DNA from: Oscillospiraceae bacterium
GTDB taxonomy: Bacteria > Bacillota > Clostridia > Oscillospirales > Ruminococcaceae
DNA length: 43,367 nucleotides
Assembly: GCA_017829005.1 (NCBI GenBank)
Contig: JAGAJF010000063.1
Coordinates: 1-43,367 of the forward strand
Direction of reading: 5' to 3'
Both the position numbers and the translations under genes were made by a program. A model generated the notes under the pieces. That model saw nothing but the letters and a program-made list of their open reading frames with translations, had not been told where the DNA came from and did no database searches. Below, piece by piece: positions 23,155 to 30,985 of this stretch (positions are counted from its first letter, which is position 1; each line of letters starts with the position of its first letter).

Positions 23155-24375
23155 ATGGCAGGATTAAACAAGGTCACTGTTGACGACATTAACGTTAAGG
23201 GCAAAAAGGTTCTCGTAAGAGTTGATTTCAACGTTCCTATGAAGGACGGCGTTATCACTAACGATAACAGAATCCAGGCTGCTCTTCCCACTATCAAGAA
23301 GCTTATTTCCGACGGAGGCAAGGTTGTTCTCTGCTCTCATCTCGGCAAGCCCAAGAACGGTCCCGAGGCTAAGTTCTCCCTCAAGGCTGCTGCTGACAGA
23401 CTTGCAGAGCTGGTTGATACCAAGGTTGTTTTCGCTGCTGACGATACCGTTGTTGGCGACAATGCAAAGAAGGCTGTTGCTGAGATGAAGGACGGCGAGA
23501 TCGTTGTTCTCGAGAATACTCGTTTCAGAGGCGCTGACGAGACCAAGAACGGCGAGAACCTTTCCAAGGAGCTTGCTGACCTGGTTGACGGTCAGGTATT
23601 CGTTATGGACGCTTTCGGTTCCGCTCACCGTGCTCACGCTTCCACTGCAGGCGTTACAAAGTTCGTTAAGGAAACTGCTGTAGGTTACCTTATGCAGAAG
23701 GAGATCCAGTTCCTGGGCAATGCTGTTGAGGATCCCGTTCGTCCCTTCGTTGCTATTCTCGGCGGCGCTAAGGTTGCCGACAAGCTGAACGTTATCAACA
23801 ACCTTCTCGATAAGTGCGACACTCTTATCATCGGCGGCGGTATGGCTTATACATTCCTCAAGGCCAAGGGCTATGAGGTTGGTACTTCTCTCGTTGACGA
23901 CGAGAAGATAGACTACTGCAAGGAAATGATGGCTAAGGCTGAGCAGCTGGGCAAGAAGCTCCTTCTCCCCATCGACACCACTATTGCTGCTTCCTTCCCC
24001 GATCCTATCGACGCTGAGATCGCTGTTGAGGTAGTTGACTCCGACAAGATCCCCGCTGACAAGATGGGTCTCGATATCGGAACAAAGACTATGGAGCTTT
24101 TCGGTGAGGCTGTTAAGTCCGCTAAGACTGTTGTTTGGAACGGTCCTATGGGCGTTTTCGAGAACCCTGTTCTCGCTAAGGGCACTATCGCTGTAGCTAA
24201 GGCTCTTGCCGAGACCGATGCTACCACTATCATCGGCGGCGGCGACTCTGCTGCGGCTGTTATGCAGCTCGGCTTTGCTGACAAGATGTCCCACATCTCC
24301 ACCGGCGGCGGCGCTTCTCTCGAATACCTCGAGGGCAAGGTTCTTCCCGGCGTTGATGTTATCGCTGAAAAGTAA
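23155..24375 (+). CDS. pgk: Phosphoglycerate kinase
   Basis: Glycolytic enzyme converting 1,3-bisphosphoglycerate and ADP to 3-phosphoglycerate and ATP. The 406-residue sequence has the N-terminal substrate site ([20 protein letters not shown]), CSHLGKPKN, the region [26 protein letters not shown] and the C-terminal nucleotide site around [12 protein letters not shown] and GGGDSAAAV. Length is normal. Codon use is strongly biased, as expected for a highly expressed gene, which explains long empty frames on the opposite strand. ATG follows GAAAGGATG. A strong terminator lies at 24391. Confidence 0.98.
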   Translation: MAGLNKVTVDDINVKGKKVLVRVDFNVPMKDGVITNDNRIQAALPTIKKLISDGGKVVLCSHLGKPKNGPEAKFSLKAAADRLAELVDTKVVFAADDTVVGDNAKKAVAEMKDGEIVVLENTRFRGADETKNGENLSKELADLVDGQVFVMDAFGSAHRAHASTAGVTKFVKETAVGYLMQKEIQFLGNAVEDPVRPFVAILGGAKVADKLNVINNLLDKCDTLIIGGGMAYTFLKAKGYEVGTSLVDDEKIDYCKEMMAKAEQLGKKLLLPIDTTIAASFPDPIDAEIAVEVVDSDKIPADKMGLDIGTKTMELFGEAVKSAKTVVWNGPMGVFENPVLAKGTIAVAKALAETDATTIIGGGDSAAAVMQLGFADKMSHISTGGGASLEYLEGKVLPGVDVIAEK

Positions 24376-24390
24376 TCTTTTGCTTACTTT

Positions 24391-24423
24391 CGGGACGGAG
24401 CGCCTGCTTCGTCCCGTTTTTTT
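24391..24423 (+). terminator. Rho-independent terminator of pgk
   Basis: CGGGACGGAGC and GCTTCGTCCCG (24391-24416) pair with one mismatch around a 4-base loop, followed by TTTTTTT. Confidence 0.92.
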
Positions 24424-24429
24424 CTTATT

Positions 24430-25443
24430 ATGGGTACAATTATGGACGAAAATTTCTATCGTAATGCTGTTCGGAACGCTGTTTCAAAGGGTGCGGAGCT
24501 GCTTGAACAGATCAAAAAGGGAGACATATCCCGGGTTCGCTGCGATATGAGCGGAGAATACGACGGCGGCGGAATTTACGATATTAACAGTAAAAATCGT
24601 ATGCTGCTTGCTCGTTTCCTTATGTGGCAGGACAGGCTGCCCGATGATGGAGAAGAACTGCTTTCTATGATTATGAAGGAGGAAATTTCCGCCCGCAGAC
24701 AGGATTCCTTTCAAGGCTTCGGTGACGGGCTTGAAATACTTACCGCTTTGCTCGATCATTATTACAATGAGGACGGCAGATATGACAATTTATTCGGGCA
24801 GGCTAAGAACGCTAATTTTGACACCTTCTGTGGCTATGAACCAAAAGAATGCGTAAAAATTCTGTCGGAAAAGATAGATGATCTGTCTCCTACTGACTGC
24901 ATTTATTTTCTCGCCGATCTGGATAATTTAGACGAGGCAGGAAGACTTGCAGAAAAATATGCGGAGGATAATCCGCCTTTTTCAGTAACTGAGTACAAGT
25001 TTCTGATATACATCAATAATTATACGGGAAGAAAACAGTATAATATCCCATATTACGAGGCTGTTGCGGATATATTCCTTGAGCGTGAGGATCCATGGGA
25101 TGTTTCTTCTTCGCTGAGTCAGCTTATCAGAGCATACATTGAGGTTGGAGAATATGATAAGGCATATCTTGCTATGGGCAGGGCAAGGGAATTTATTTTT
25201 AAGGTCTCCGAATGGAACGAATGCGGACTGGGAAGAGATTATTTTGAATATGCCGCTGAGCTTGTTTGCACAATGCCCGATAAAGCCCGAAGCATATGGG
25301 AAGAATGGCGGTATTTTTCGGTGAAATTTCCCGATGATATGAGCGTTAATTGTCTGAAAAAGCATATTCATGCCGCAGAAGCTGTGGGCGATACCGAAGC
25401 AGCTCATATTTTCCGAAGCGCTCTTGACAGAACAATGGAATAA
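24430..25443 (+). CDS. Hypothetical helical-repeat (TPR-like) protein
   Basis: A 337-residue acidic, soluble, all-helical protein. The second half has TPR-like spacing (LIRAYIEVGEYDKAYLAMGR, CTMPDKARSIWEEWRYFSVK, IHAAEAVGDTEAAHIFRSAL), but I recognise no defined family. The start is uncertain: ATG 24430 lies seven bases after the pgk terminator T-run and ATG 24442 is the next in frame; neither has a good Shine-Dalgarno or a clear promoter. Expression may rely on read-through of pgk. Followed at 26 bases by the pentapeptide-repeat gene. Confidence 0.7.
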   Translation: MGTIMDENFYRNAVRNAVSKGAELLEQIKKGDISRVRCDMSGEYDGGGIYDINSKNRMLLARFLMWQDRLPDDGEELLSMIMKEEISARRQDSFQGFGDGLEILTALLDHYYNEDGRYDNLFGQAKNANFDTFCGYEPKECVKILSEKIDDLSPTDCIYFLADLDNLDEAGRLAEKYAEDNPPFSVTEYKFLIYINNYTGRKQYNIPYYEAVADIFLEREDPWDVSSSLSQLIRAYIEVGEYDKAYLAMGRAREFIFKVSEWNECGLGRDYFEYAAELVCTMPDKARSIWEEWRYFSVKFPDDMSVNCLKKHIHAAEAVGDTEAAHIFRSALDRTME

Positions 25444-25469
25444 TTATCTAAAATCAAGGAGGAAAATTT

Positions 25470-25907
25470 ATGATACTTGAAAACGAAAAAATCGACATCT
25501 GCCGTGACTGCGACTTCTCCTATTCCAACATCACAGGCTCGGATCTTACCGCTGTTTCCGCTATGGACTGCGATTTTTCCGAGATAACTTTGAATGGCTG
25601 CAATATGATATCCGCTCATCTGGAAAATGTTATGCTGGAGGACGCTTCCATTGAGAACGGCAATATGGCAAACTCCTCATTCACCGACCTTTCCCTGGCG
25701 GGTCTCAGAATGCTAAACGGCGACATTCAGAGAGGAAAGCTTGAAAGCGTTGATATGAACGGCATTTCCGTCAAGGGCTGCGATATGTCGGGAGCAGTGC
25801 TTGAAAACTGCAACCTTGAGGGGCTTGCTATAAGCTCCTGTCAGATATCCGGTATGAGCATTGACGGTATCCCCGTTAAGGAGCTTCTGGAAAAATATTA
25901 CAGATAA
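25470..25907 (+). CDS. Pentapeptide-repeat-like protein
   Basis: A 145-residue protein made of five-residue turns with a hydrophobic or small residue at regular positions (CDFSYSNITGSDLTAVSAMD, LENVMLEDASIENGNMANSS, CDMSGAVLENCNLEGLAISS), as in right-handed quadrilateral beta-helices of the pentapeptide-repeat family. Some members mimic DNA and protect gyrase (Qnr type), but most have no assigned role, and this one lacks features pointing to any specific function. AAGGAGG precedes ATG 25470. Closely spaced with the genes on both sides. Confidence 0.8.
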   Translation: MILENEKIDICRDCDFSYSNITGSDLTAVSAMDCDFSEITLNGCNMISAHLENVMLEDASIENGNMANSSFTDLSLAGLRMLNGDIQRGKLESVDMNGISVKGCDMSGAVLENCNLEGLAISSCQISGMSIDGIPVKELLEKYYR

Positions 25908-25922
25908 TTCGGGAGGGTGTCT

Positions 25923-26552
25923 ATGGATAACAGGGCTGTTTTTGAGGAGATAAAGAAACTCCGTTCTCCCCACCGCACCGTTATTATCGGCATTGACGGG
26001 CTGGGCGGTGCAGGCAAAAGCACTGTTTCCGAAAGCATAAAAACGGCTTTTGCGGATACAGATATAATAGTTACAATTCTGCACATTGACGATTTCATTC
26101 ACCCGAGAGCTGTGAGATACAGCGATAAGGCGAAGGAATGGGAATGCTATTATTATCTGCAGTGGCGGTATGATTATCTTATCCAAGAGATAATCAAGCC
26201 CATACGGAGCGGTGCGCCTTTTCATAAAAAGATAGAGCTTTATGACAAGGAAAATGATGACTACATTCTTTCTCAAACGGATATCCCTGTGGGAAGTGTT
26301 GTCATTATTGAGGGGATTTTTTTGCAGAGAGAAGAGCTTGAGAATTTATTCGACTTTATGATATACATTGACGTTCCCGAGGAAACGCGCCTTGAACGTG
26401 TACTCAAAAGAGACGGGTATATCGGAGATAAGGCGCAGATAGCCGCTAAATATAACTCCCGCTATTTTCCTGCCGAGCGGTACTACTGCGAGCAATGCTC
26501 CCCTGCAGATAAGGCTCATCTCGTTATCGGACAAGGACGCACATATGCTTGA
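25923..26552 (+). CDS. Uridine-kinase-like P-loop NTPase
   Basis: A 209-residue nucleoside-kinase-type P-loop protein. Walker A is GIDGLGGAGKST (about residues 23-34), followed by HIDDFIHPRAVRYS (the substrate-aspartate region of uridine kinases and phosphoribulokinases), a tyrosine-rich segment, VVIIEGIFLQREEL and a lid region YIDVPEETRLERVLKRD. It probably phosphorylates a nucleoside or related small molecule in the cytoplasm; the substrate is not evident. ATG 25923 has GGAGGG five bases upstream; the GTG two codons earlier lies within that site. It follows the pentapeptide-repeat gene by 15 bases. Confidence 0.78.
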   Translation: MDNRAVFEEIKKLRSPHRTVIIGIDGLGGAGKSTVSESIKTAFADTDIIVTILHIDDFIHPRAVRYSDKAKEWECYYYLQWRYDYLIQEIIKPIRSGAPFHKKIELYDKENDDYILSQTDIPVGSVVIIEGIFLQREELENLFDFMIYIDVPEETRLERVLKRDGYIGDKAQIAAKYNSRYFPAERYYCEQCSPADKAHLVIGQGRTYA

Positions 26553-26577
26553 CAAACAGGTTTGTGAATGCTAAAAT
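26549..26577 (+). promoter_or_regulatory. Promoter of the U32-like gene
   Basis: TTGACA (26549-26554), 17-base spacer, TAAAAT (26572-26577), 39 bases before ATG 26616. It overlaps the 3' end of the kinase gene. Confidence 0.78.
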
Positions 26578-26615
26578 AGATATAGTCAGATTTTTATTTT
26601 TAAGGAGTTTTTTTA

Positions 26616-27545
26616 ATGAGCGTTAAATTCCATCTCCCCGATTTCTGGTCCCACGGTCCACTTAATCTTGCTCTTATTGATATGATAAAAAGCAACCCCG
26701 AATATTTCTATGACGGCGTAGAGATCGCATCTGTTTACGGCTGCTTTCCTCCTGCTGTATGGAACGGCGGAAGAAACATTAACGGTTATGCTTCCGAAGA
26801 TGTTATCAAAGAGGTTCTGAACGAGTTTAATTCACGGGGCATTCCCTGCCGCTTTACATTCACAAATCCTCATCTCACCAAAGAGCATATGAGCGATAAA
26901 TTCTGCAACCACCTTCTTGAGCTTGCGGACAACGGGCTTAATGAGGCTATTGTGAACACTCAGGTGGTCGAAGATCACATTCGGAAAAATTTCCCAAAGT
27001 ACAAGATAACCTCCTCCACCTGCAAGCAGATAAGGGATATGGACAAGCTTATCGCCGAGCTTGAAAAGGACTACAGCCTTGTGGTTCTCGACTACAACTG
27101 GAATAACAATATGGAGGCGTTGGCGCAGATTCCCGAGAAGTACCGCAGCAGGCTTGAGGTGCTTGTATGCCCCTACTGCTTCCCCAACTGTCAGCGCAGG
27201 GGCGAGCATTACAGCTTCCTCGGAAAGCAGCAGATAGAGCGCTCCACCATCAACGCTTTCCAGGGTATGGGCGGTATGCAGCTGAACGTTAAGCAGGAAA
27301 AGCCATTCCTTTGCGAGGCAATTAACAAGAATTTCCTTGAGACCACGGAATTTTCCACCCACGTTACTCCCGATACTTTATATAATAAATACGTTCCTTT
27401 AGGATATGAGCAGTTCAAGATAGAGGGCAGAACTATTCACCCTCTGAATGTTATTGAGAGCTATGTTTATTATATGGTAAAGCCCGAATACAAGGATATG
27501 GTAAGGCTTAAGCTGGGTCTCAGCGTTTTTAAGCCGAGAGTTTGA
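26616..27545 (+). CDS. TIM-barrel protein resembling peptidase U32 / collagenase-like family
   Basis: A 309-residue cytoplasmic protein. The alternating pattern (YDGVEIASVYGCF, IPCRFTFTNPHLTKEHMSDK, NEAIVNTQVV, SLVVLDYNWNNN, RLEVLVCPYCFPNCQRRGEH) suggests a TIM barrel with a cysteine cluster (C-x2-C-x3-C) near residue 190 that could hold a metal or Fe-S site, as in U32-type proteins. I cannot assign a substrate. ATG 26616 has AAGGAG upstream, its own promoter at 26549 and a strong terminator at 27554, so it is a single-gene unit. Confidence 0.6.
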   Translation: MSVKFHLPDFWSHGPLNLALIDMIKSNPEYFYDGVEIASVYGCFPPAVWNGGRNINGYASEDVIKEVLNEFNSRGIPCRFTFTNPHLTKEHMSDKFCNHLLELADNGLNEAIVNTQVVEDHIRKNFPKYKITSSTCKQIRDMDKLIAELEKDYSLVVLDYNWNNNMEALAQIPEKYRSRLEVLVCPYCFPNCQRRGEHYSFLGKQQIERSTINAFQGMGGMQLNVKQEKPFLCEAINKNFLETTEFSTHVTPDTLYNKYVPLGYEQFKIEGRTIHPLNVIESYVYYMVKPEYKDMVRLKLGLSVFKPRV

Positions 27546-27553
27546 TAATTATG

Positions 27554-27592
27554 ATACCGCGGATAAGTGTTTTTTATCTGCGGTATTTTTTT
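27554..27592 (+). terminator. Rho-independent terminator after the U32-like gene
   Basis: ATACCGC...GCGGTAT (27554-27586) with inner GATAA/TTATC pairing, followed by TTTTTTT. Confidence 0.9.
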
Positions 27593-27644
27593 CTGTTGAC
27601 TAAAGCTTGAATTTTGAATTTCAAATAAAAATTATCGTTTTTCG

Positions 27645-27715
27645 GTAAATAAGTATTGACAAACACATTTTGGTGTGCTATAATGCAGATAGTGGAAATG
27701 CTTTTACTTATTTAC
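27645..27715. promoter_or_regulatory. Promoter flanked by an 11-bp inverted repeat (DUF2975 operon)
   Basis: Promoter: TTGACA (27656-27661), 17-base spacer, TATAAT (27679-27684). GTAAATAAGTA (27645-27655) abuts the -35 and its exact complement TACTTATTTAC (27705-27715) lies about 20 bases past the expected start of transcription. The 49-bp gap between half-sites is suited to a looping or cooperatively binding repressor, for example the small XRE protein encoded in the operon. Confidence 0.75.
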
Positions 27716-27734
27716 TGAAAGGCGGTTTTTTATT

Positions 27735-28181
27735 ATGACAAAAAATAACAGATCAATAAAACTGACGGGTATTCTCATTAAAACGGCTATAGTTCTCTGC
27801 TTTGCCGCGCTGTTTATTATGCCCTATGCGGCAGAGGTTTACAAGCAGGTGTCACTTATGCACGACGATGTTACCGTTCCCCTGCTTATCACCTTTTACT
27901 CCTGCGCCGGGGTGGGATTTGTGATACTTTTCGTTCTCGACAGGCTTGTTGCTAACATAAGCAAGGGCGATGTCTTTGTTAATGACAACATCAAGCTTCT
28001 GAGGATATTGTCCTACTGCTGCTTTATCATTTCCTTTATCACTCTGATCTTTGCACGTTTCAGGATAATTGTTTTCGTTATCACCTTTGCTGCGGCGTTC
28101 TTCGGGCTTATCCTTCGGGTAATCAAGAACTGCTTTGAAGAAGCTGTGAAGCTGCGTGAAGAAAATGATTTTACTATATGA
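27735..28181 (+). CDS. DUF2975 membrane protein
   Basis: A 148-residue protein with four predicted transmembrane helices (about residues 12-32, 48-68, 90-108, 110-128), matching DUF2975 in size, topology and the central motif VANISKGDVFVNDNIKLLR. The function of this family is not established. In Firmicutes it is commonly followed by a short XRE regulator (YozG-like), as here 16 bases downstream. GAAAGGCGG precedes ATG 27735. First gene of an operon controlled by the promoter with flanking inverted repeats. Confidence 0.85.
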   Translation: MTKNNRSIKLTGILIKTAIVLCFAALFIMPYAAEVYKQVSLMHDDVTVPLLITFYSCAGVGFVILFVLDRLVANISKGDVFVNDNIKLLRILSYCCFIISFITLIFARFRIIVFVITFAAAFFGLILRVIKNCFEEAVKLREENDFTI

Positions 28182-28197
28182 GCAGAGGTGAGGATAT

Positions 28198-28422
28198 ATG
28201 GCAATTATTGTTAATCTTGATGTTGTAATGGCAAAGAGAAAAATAGGCTCGGGCGAGCTTGCGGAGAAGATAGGCATTACTCAGGCTAATCTTTCCATTC
28301 TCAAAACAGGCAAGGCTAAGGCTGTACGCTTTTCCACACTTGAAAAGCTCTGCGATGTTCTTGACTGTCAGCCCGGGGATATTCTGGAATTCAGACGTGA
28401 GGAGGGTGAAGAAGATGAATGA
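28198..28422 (+). CDS. Small XRE/Cro-type regulator (YozG-like)
   Basis: A 74-residue protein consisting of essentially one helix-turn-helix domain (VVMAKRKIGSGELAEKIGIT, QANLSILKTGKAKAVRFSTL) plus an acidic tail. Such stand-alone Cro-type proteins bind DNA as dimers. GAGGTGAGG precedes the ATG. It overlaps the next gene by eight bases. Likely the local regulator of this operon through the inverted repeat at 27645-27715 (inference). Confidence 0.88.
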   Translation: MAIIVNLDVVMAKRKIGSGELAEKIGITQANLSILKTGKAKAVRFSTLEKLCDVLDCQPGDILEFRREEGEEDE

Positions 28423-29941
28423 GGCAGGTTTTATACCCATGGACACTCCACTCGGCAAGGGTAATGAAGCCGTTTTTTCAAAGAGGGAAAAGATTTTTTC
28501 ATTTGTGGCGGCGGCTCTGGGCTTTGTTTTTGTAAAATGCTTTGCTGCTCCATTTATGATAAATGTGCGAATGGGGCTGGGTGCGGCGGTATTTCTGATA
28601 CTCACCCTTATTTTTACTCTCGTCTTTAAAAAGGGCAGAAAAATAACGCCCTCAAAGGCGCTTCGCACTGTTTTATGCATTATGTTTTCCGCTAATATTT
28701 TCATAAGCGCAAATTTTCTGATTCAGTCTCTTTGCTTTATTTTTGCGGCGATGATACTTGTTTACGACTGCCTTGCAGACTGCGATAATAGGTTTGACAG
28801 GATAAGAAAGCTTTTCCCTGCGGATGTGCTTTCGGCGGCTTTCCGTCCCTTATCGGATATGAGTGCCTGCCCCGGCGCTATGAAGTCTGCGGCGGATAAA
28901 AACAATGCGGGAAAGACTGTAAAAAACGCTCTTTTAGGTCTTGCGATCGCACTGCCATCAACCATTATAGTAGGTATCCTTCTTATGAGCGCTGACAGCG
29001 GATTTGCGGATATACTGACCTCCATTACTGACGGTGGGCTAAGATCTGTGCTGATATTCGCCGCTCAGGCGGTCATCGGTCTGCCTGTGGGCTTTTACAT
29101 TTTTGCAATGTGCCACGCCCCGAATGAATGTGACGAAAGCAGCGATGAATACTTTCTTGAAAGGATAGCGTCGGTGAGATTTGTGCCTTCGGGTGCGGCG
29201 GCGTTCTCGGCGGTTCCTCTCTGCGTGATGTATGTGATATTTTTCTTCTCACAGGCTTCATATTTCCTGTCCTCATTCGCTTCAAGGCTCCCCTCGGATA
29301 TGGCAAGCTATTCGGAATATGCAAGACGGGGATTTTTCGAGCTGTGCATTGTTGCGCTTATAAATTTAGCTGTGATAATCGGCATAAATCTTTTCTCGAA
29401 ATACGGTGAGGACGGAAAAAAGTCTAAATTTCTGAAAATAATGACCGTCACCCTCTGTATATTTACAATTCTCCTCATTGCCACAGCCGTAAGCAAAATG
29501 GTTATGTACATAAGCGTTTACGGGCTTACAAGGCTGAGATTTTATACAAGCTGGTTTATGCTTCTGCTGGGGGTGCTGTTTATCGGGATAATTATTTCGG
29601 TGGTATGTGAGAATTTTAATCTGTCAAAATTCGCTGTGACTGCATTTACCGTAATGTTTGCCGTTCTGAGCTTTTCAAATGCCGACAGGATAATTGCGGA
29701 ATACAACATTGGCAGATACTTAGACGGCACTCTCCCCTCGGCGGACATAACCATGTTTCGTGAGCTTTCCGCTGACGCTGTTCCTGCGGCGGAGAAGCTT
29801 CGGGGACACATCTCCCAAAATGAGGAAGAAAAGCTTGACGAGATACTTGAAAGCAAGCTTCAGGAATTTCACAAGGCGGATATCCGCACATTTACCGTAA
29901 GCGAGCTGATGGCGGAGAGGTGTCAAAGTGAAAGGCTGTAA
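28415..29941 (+). CDS. DUF4173/DUF4153-family polytopic membrane protein
   Basis: A 508-residue integral membrane protein with roughly a dozen hydrophobic helices. The C-terminal part (AEYNIGRYLDGTLPSADITM, then FRELSADAVPAAEKL) matches the pattern I associate with DUF4173/DUF4153 proteins. The role is unknown; these often accompany small DUF2975 and XRE genes. Start ATG 28415 is chosen because GGAGGG lies eight bases upstream; the open frame extends further 5' but inside the XRE gene. It overlaps the next gene by 14 bases, implying coupled translation. Confidence 0.82.
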   Translation: MNEAGFIPMDTPLGKGNEAVFSKREKIFSFVAAALGFVFVKCFAAPFMINVRMGLGAAVFLILTLIFTLVFKKGRKITPSKALRTVLCIMFSANIFISANFLIQSLCFIFAAMILVYDCLADCDNRFDRIRKLFPADVLSAAFRPLSDMSACPGAMKSAADKNNAGKTVKNALLGLAIALPSTIIVGILLMSADSGFADILTSITDGGLRSVLIFAAQAVIGLPVGFYIFAMCHAPNECDESSDEYFLERIASVRFVPSGAAAFSAVPLCVMYVIFFFSQASYFLSSFASRLPSDMASYSEYARRGFFELCIVALINLAVIIGINLFSKYGEDGKKSKFLKIMTVTLCIFTILLIATAVSKMVMYISVYGLTRLRFYTSWFMLLLGVLFIGIIISVVCENFNLSKFAVTAFTVMFAVLSFSNADRIIAEYNIGRYLDGTLPSADITMFRELSADAVPAAEKLRGHISQNEEEKLDEILESKLQEFHKADIRTFTVSELMAERCQSERL

Positions 29942-30335
29942 GATACTTATATGCGGTGGGGCACTCATAATAATGCACTATGTAGATTTTATGCTGTTTG
30001 ACAAGGGCTTTCCCGCCGCTCTGCTCGTCACCGCCGCCGCAGGTGCTGTCTGCGGCAGGGTATGCGGGGAAAAGAAATTTATGGATACGGCTGTTAATAC
30101 TATGCTTACGCTTGTGCTGTATGCGGTGCTCATATTCCTGACGGGAAGGCTTAACATTTACGAACTGATAATGTTTCCTCACGGAATGACCGAGGAAAAC
30201 TATCTGAGCGCTTCAAACCGAGGTGCGGCGGGACTTATAATAATGCTTATTTTCGCTGTGACTGTGGGTTCGATGATCCTTGGAGCGGCGGTATACTGTG
30301 GGATAAAGAGCGGAGGCGTGGAAGATCAAAGATGA
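29928..30335 (+). CDS. Small membrane protein, unknown (135 aa)
   Basis: Four or so hydrophobic segments (ILICGGALIIMHYVDFMLF, FPAALLVTAAAGAVCG, TMLTLVLYAVLIFLTG, AGLIIMLIFAVTVGSMILGA) and short charged loops; no family recognised. It starts at GTG 29928 with GGAGAGG upstream, inside the end of the DUF4173-like gene. Last gene of the operon. Its 3' end overlaps the convergent DUF6320 gene by 10 bases and no terminator is visible between them. Confidence 0.7.
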   Translation: MKGCKILICGGALIIMHYVDFMLFDKGFPAALLVTAAAGAVCGRVCGEKKFMDTAVNTMLTLVLYAVLIFLTGRLNIYELIMFPHGMTEENYLSASNRGAAGLIIMLIFAVTVGSMILGAAVYCGIKSGGVEDQR

Positions 30336-30985
30336 AATCTCCGCTCAAACTCGTCCTTTGTGGTTTTTCCTCTGAAAAGGAACAGCGCCGCCATAAGCAT
30401 TACGCTGAGACAGGTGCATATGACTGTGGGGTAGGTTATATTCGTAAGCCCCGCTATAAGGCAGATAAGGGGCAGAAAGCCGTAAAATCCCCCGATTATG
30501 AGATAGAGCATATACTCTCCCGACTTCATTTTCAGCACCTTTGCGATTATGAAAATGGATATTACGGCGCATATGCTGGCGCAGGGCAGGACAAAATCCA
30601 CCGACCAGCCCCGCCACCCCGTAAATCTGTCCCAAATTACGGACAAGGAGGTTATGAGGATAAGCTCCCAGGTGATGTTTTTGAGTATCCTGCGGCGGTA
30701 GGTTATGCCCACCGAGGTGGTGAGCCATGCGCAGATTATTCCGCCTATGCATATGAGCGACCAGGTTATCCGTCCCGAAATGATATAATCCGTGCCTATA
30801 CAAATTGCCGCTGCAGATATGGCGATAAATGAAATAAGCTTTATGAGAAAGTCGCTTCCGAAGCGGCTTTCCGTTATTTTGGGATACATCTCGGGCTCGG
30901 GTGTGCCTGTAAGCTCTCCCTGACAGAGGGGACAGCGATCCTTGTCGCCGTCAACGTTTATTCTGCATTTTCTGCACTGCTGCAT
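30326..30985 (-). CDS. DUF6320 membrane protein with N-terminal zinc ribbon
   Basis: A 219-residue protein that begins with a treble-clef/zinc-ribbon knuckle (CRKCRINVDGDKDRCPLCQG) followed by about six transmembrane helices and a short basic C-terminus. I match it to DUF6320, whose genes sit next to condensation-type acyltransferase genes; the function is not known. AGGAGG precedes ATG 30985, which lies 28 bases inside the upstream acyltransferase gene, so translation is probably coupled. Last gene of a three-gene operon with an alpha/beta hydrolase and an acyltransferase, pointing to a membrane-associated lipid or ester pathway (inference). Confidence 0.8.
   Translation of the reverse strand: MQQCRKCRINVDGDKDRCPLCQGELTGTPEPEMYPKITESRFGSDFLIKLISFIAISAAAICIGTDYIISGRITWSLICIGGIICAWLTTSVGITYRRRILKNITWELILITSLSVIWDRFTGWRGWSVDFVLPCASICAVISIFIIAKVLKMKSGEYMLYLIIGGFYGFLPLICLIAGLTNITYPTVICTCLSVMLMAALFLFRGKTTKDEFERRFHL

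Noticed and set aside
23164-24294. A 376-codon open frame antisense to pgk
   Set aside because: It mirrors the strongly biased codon use of pgk; the product is Ser/Asn/Leu-rich with no domain, and pgk itself is certain.
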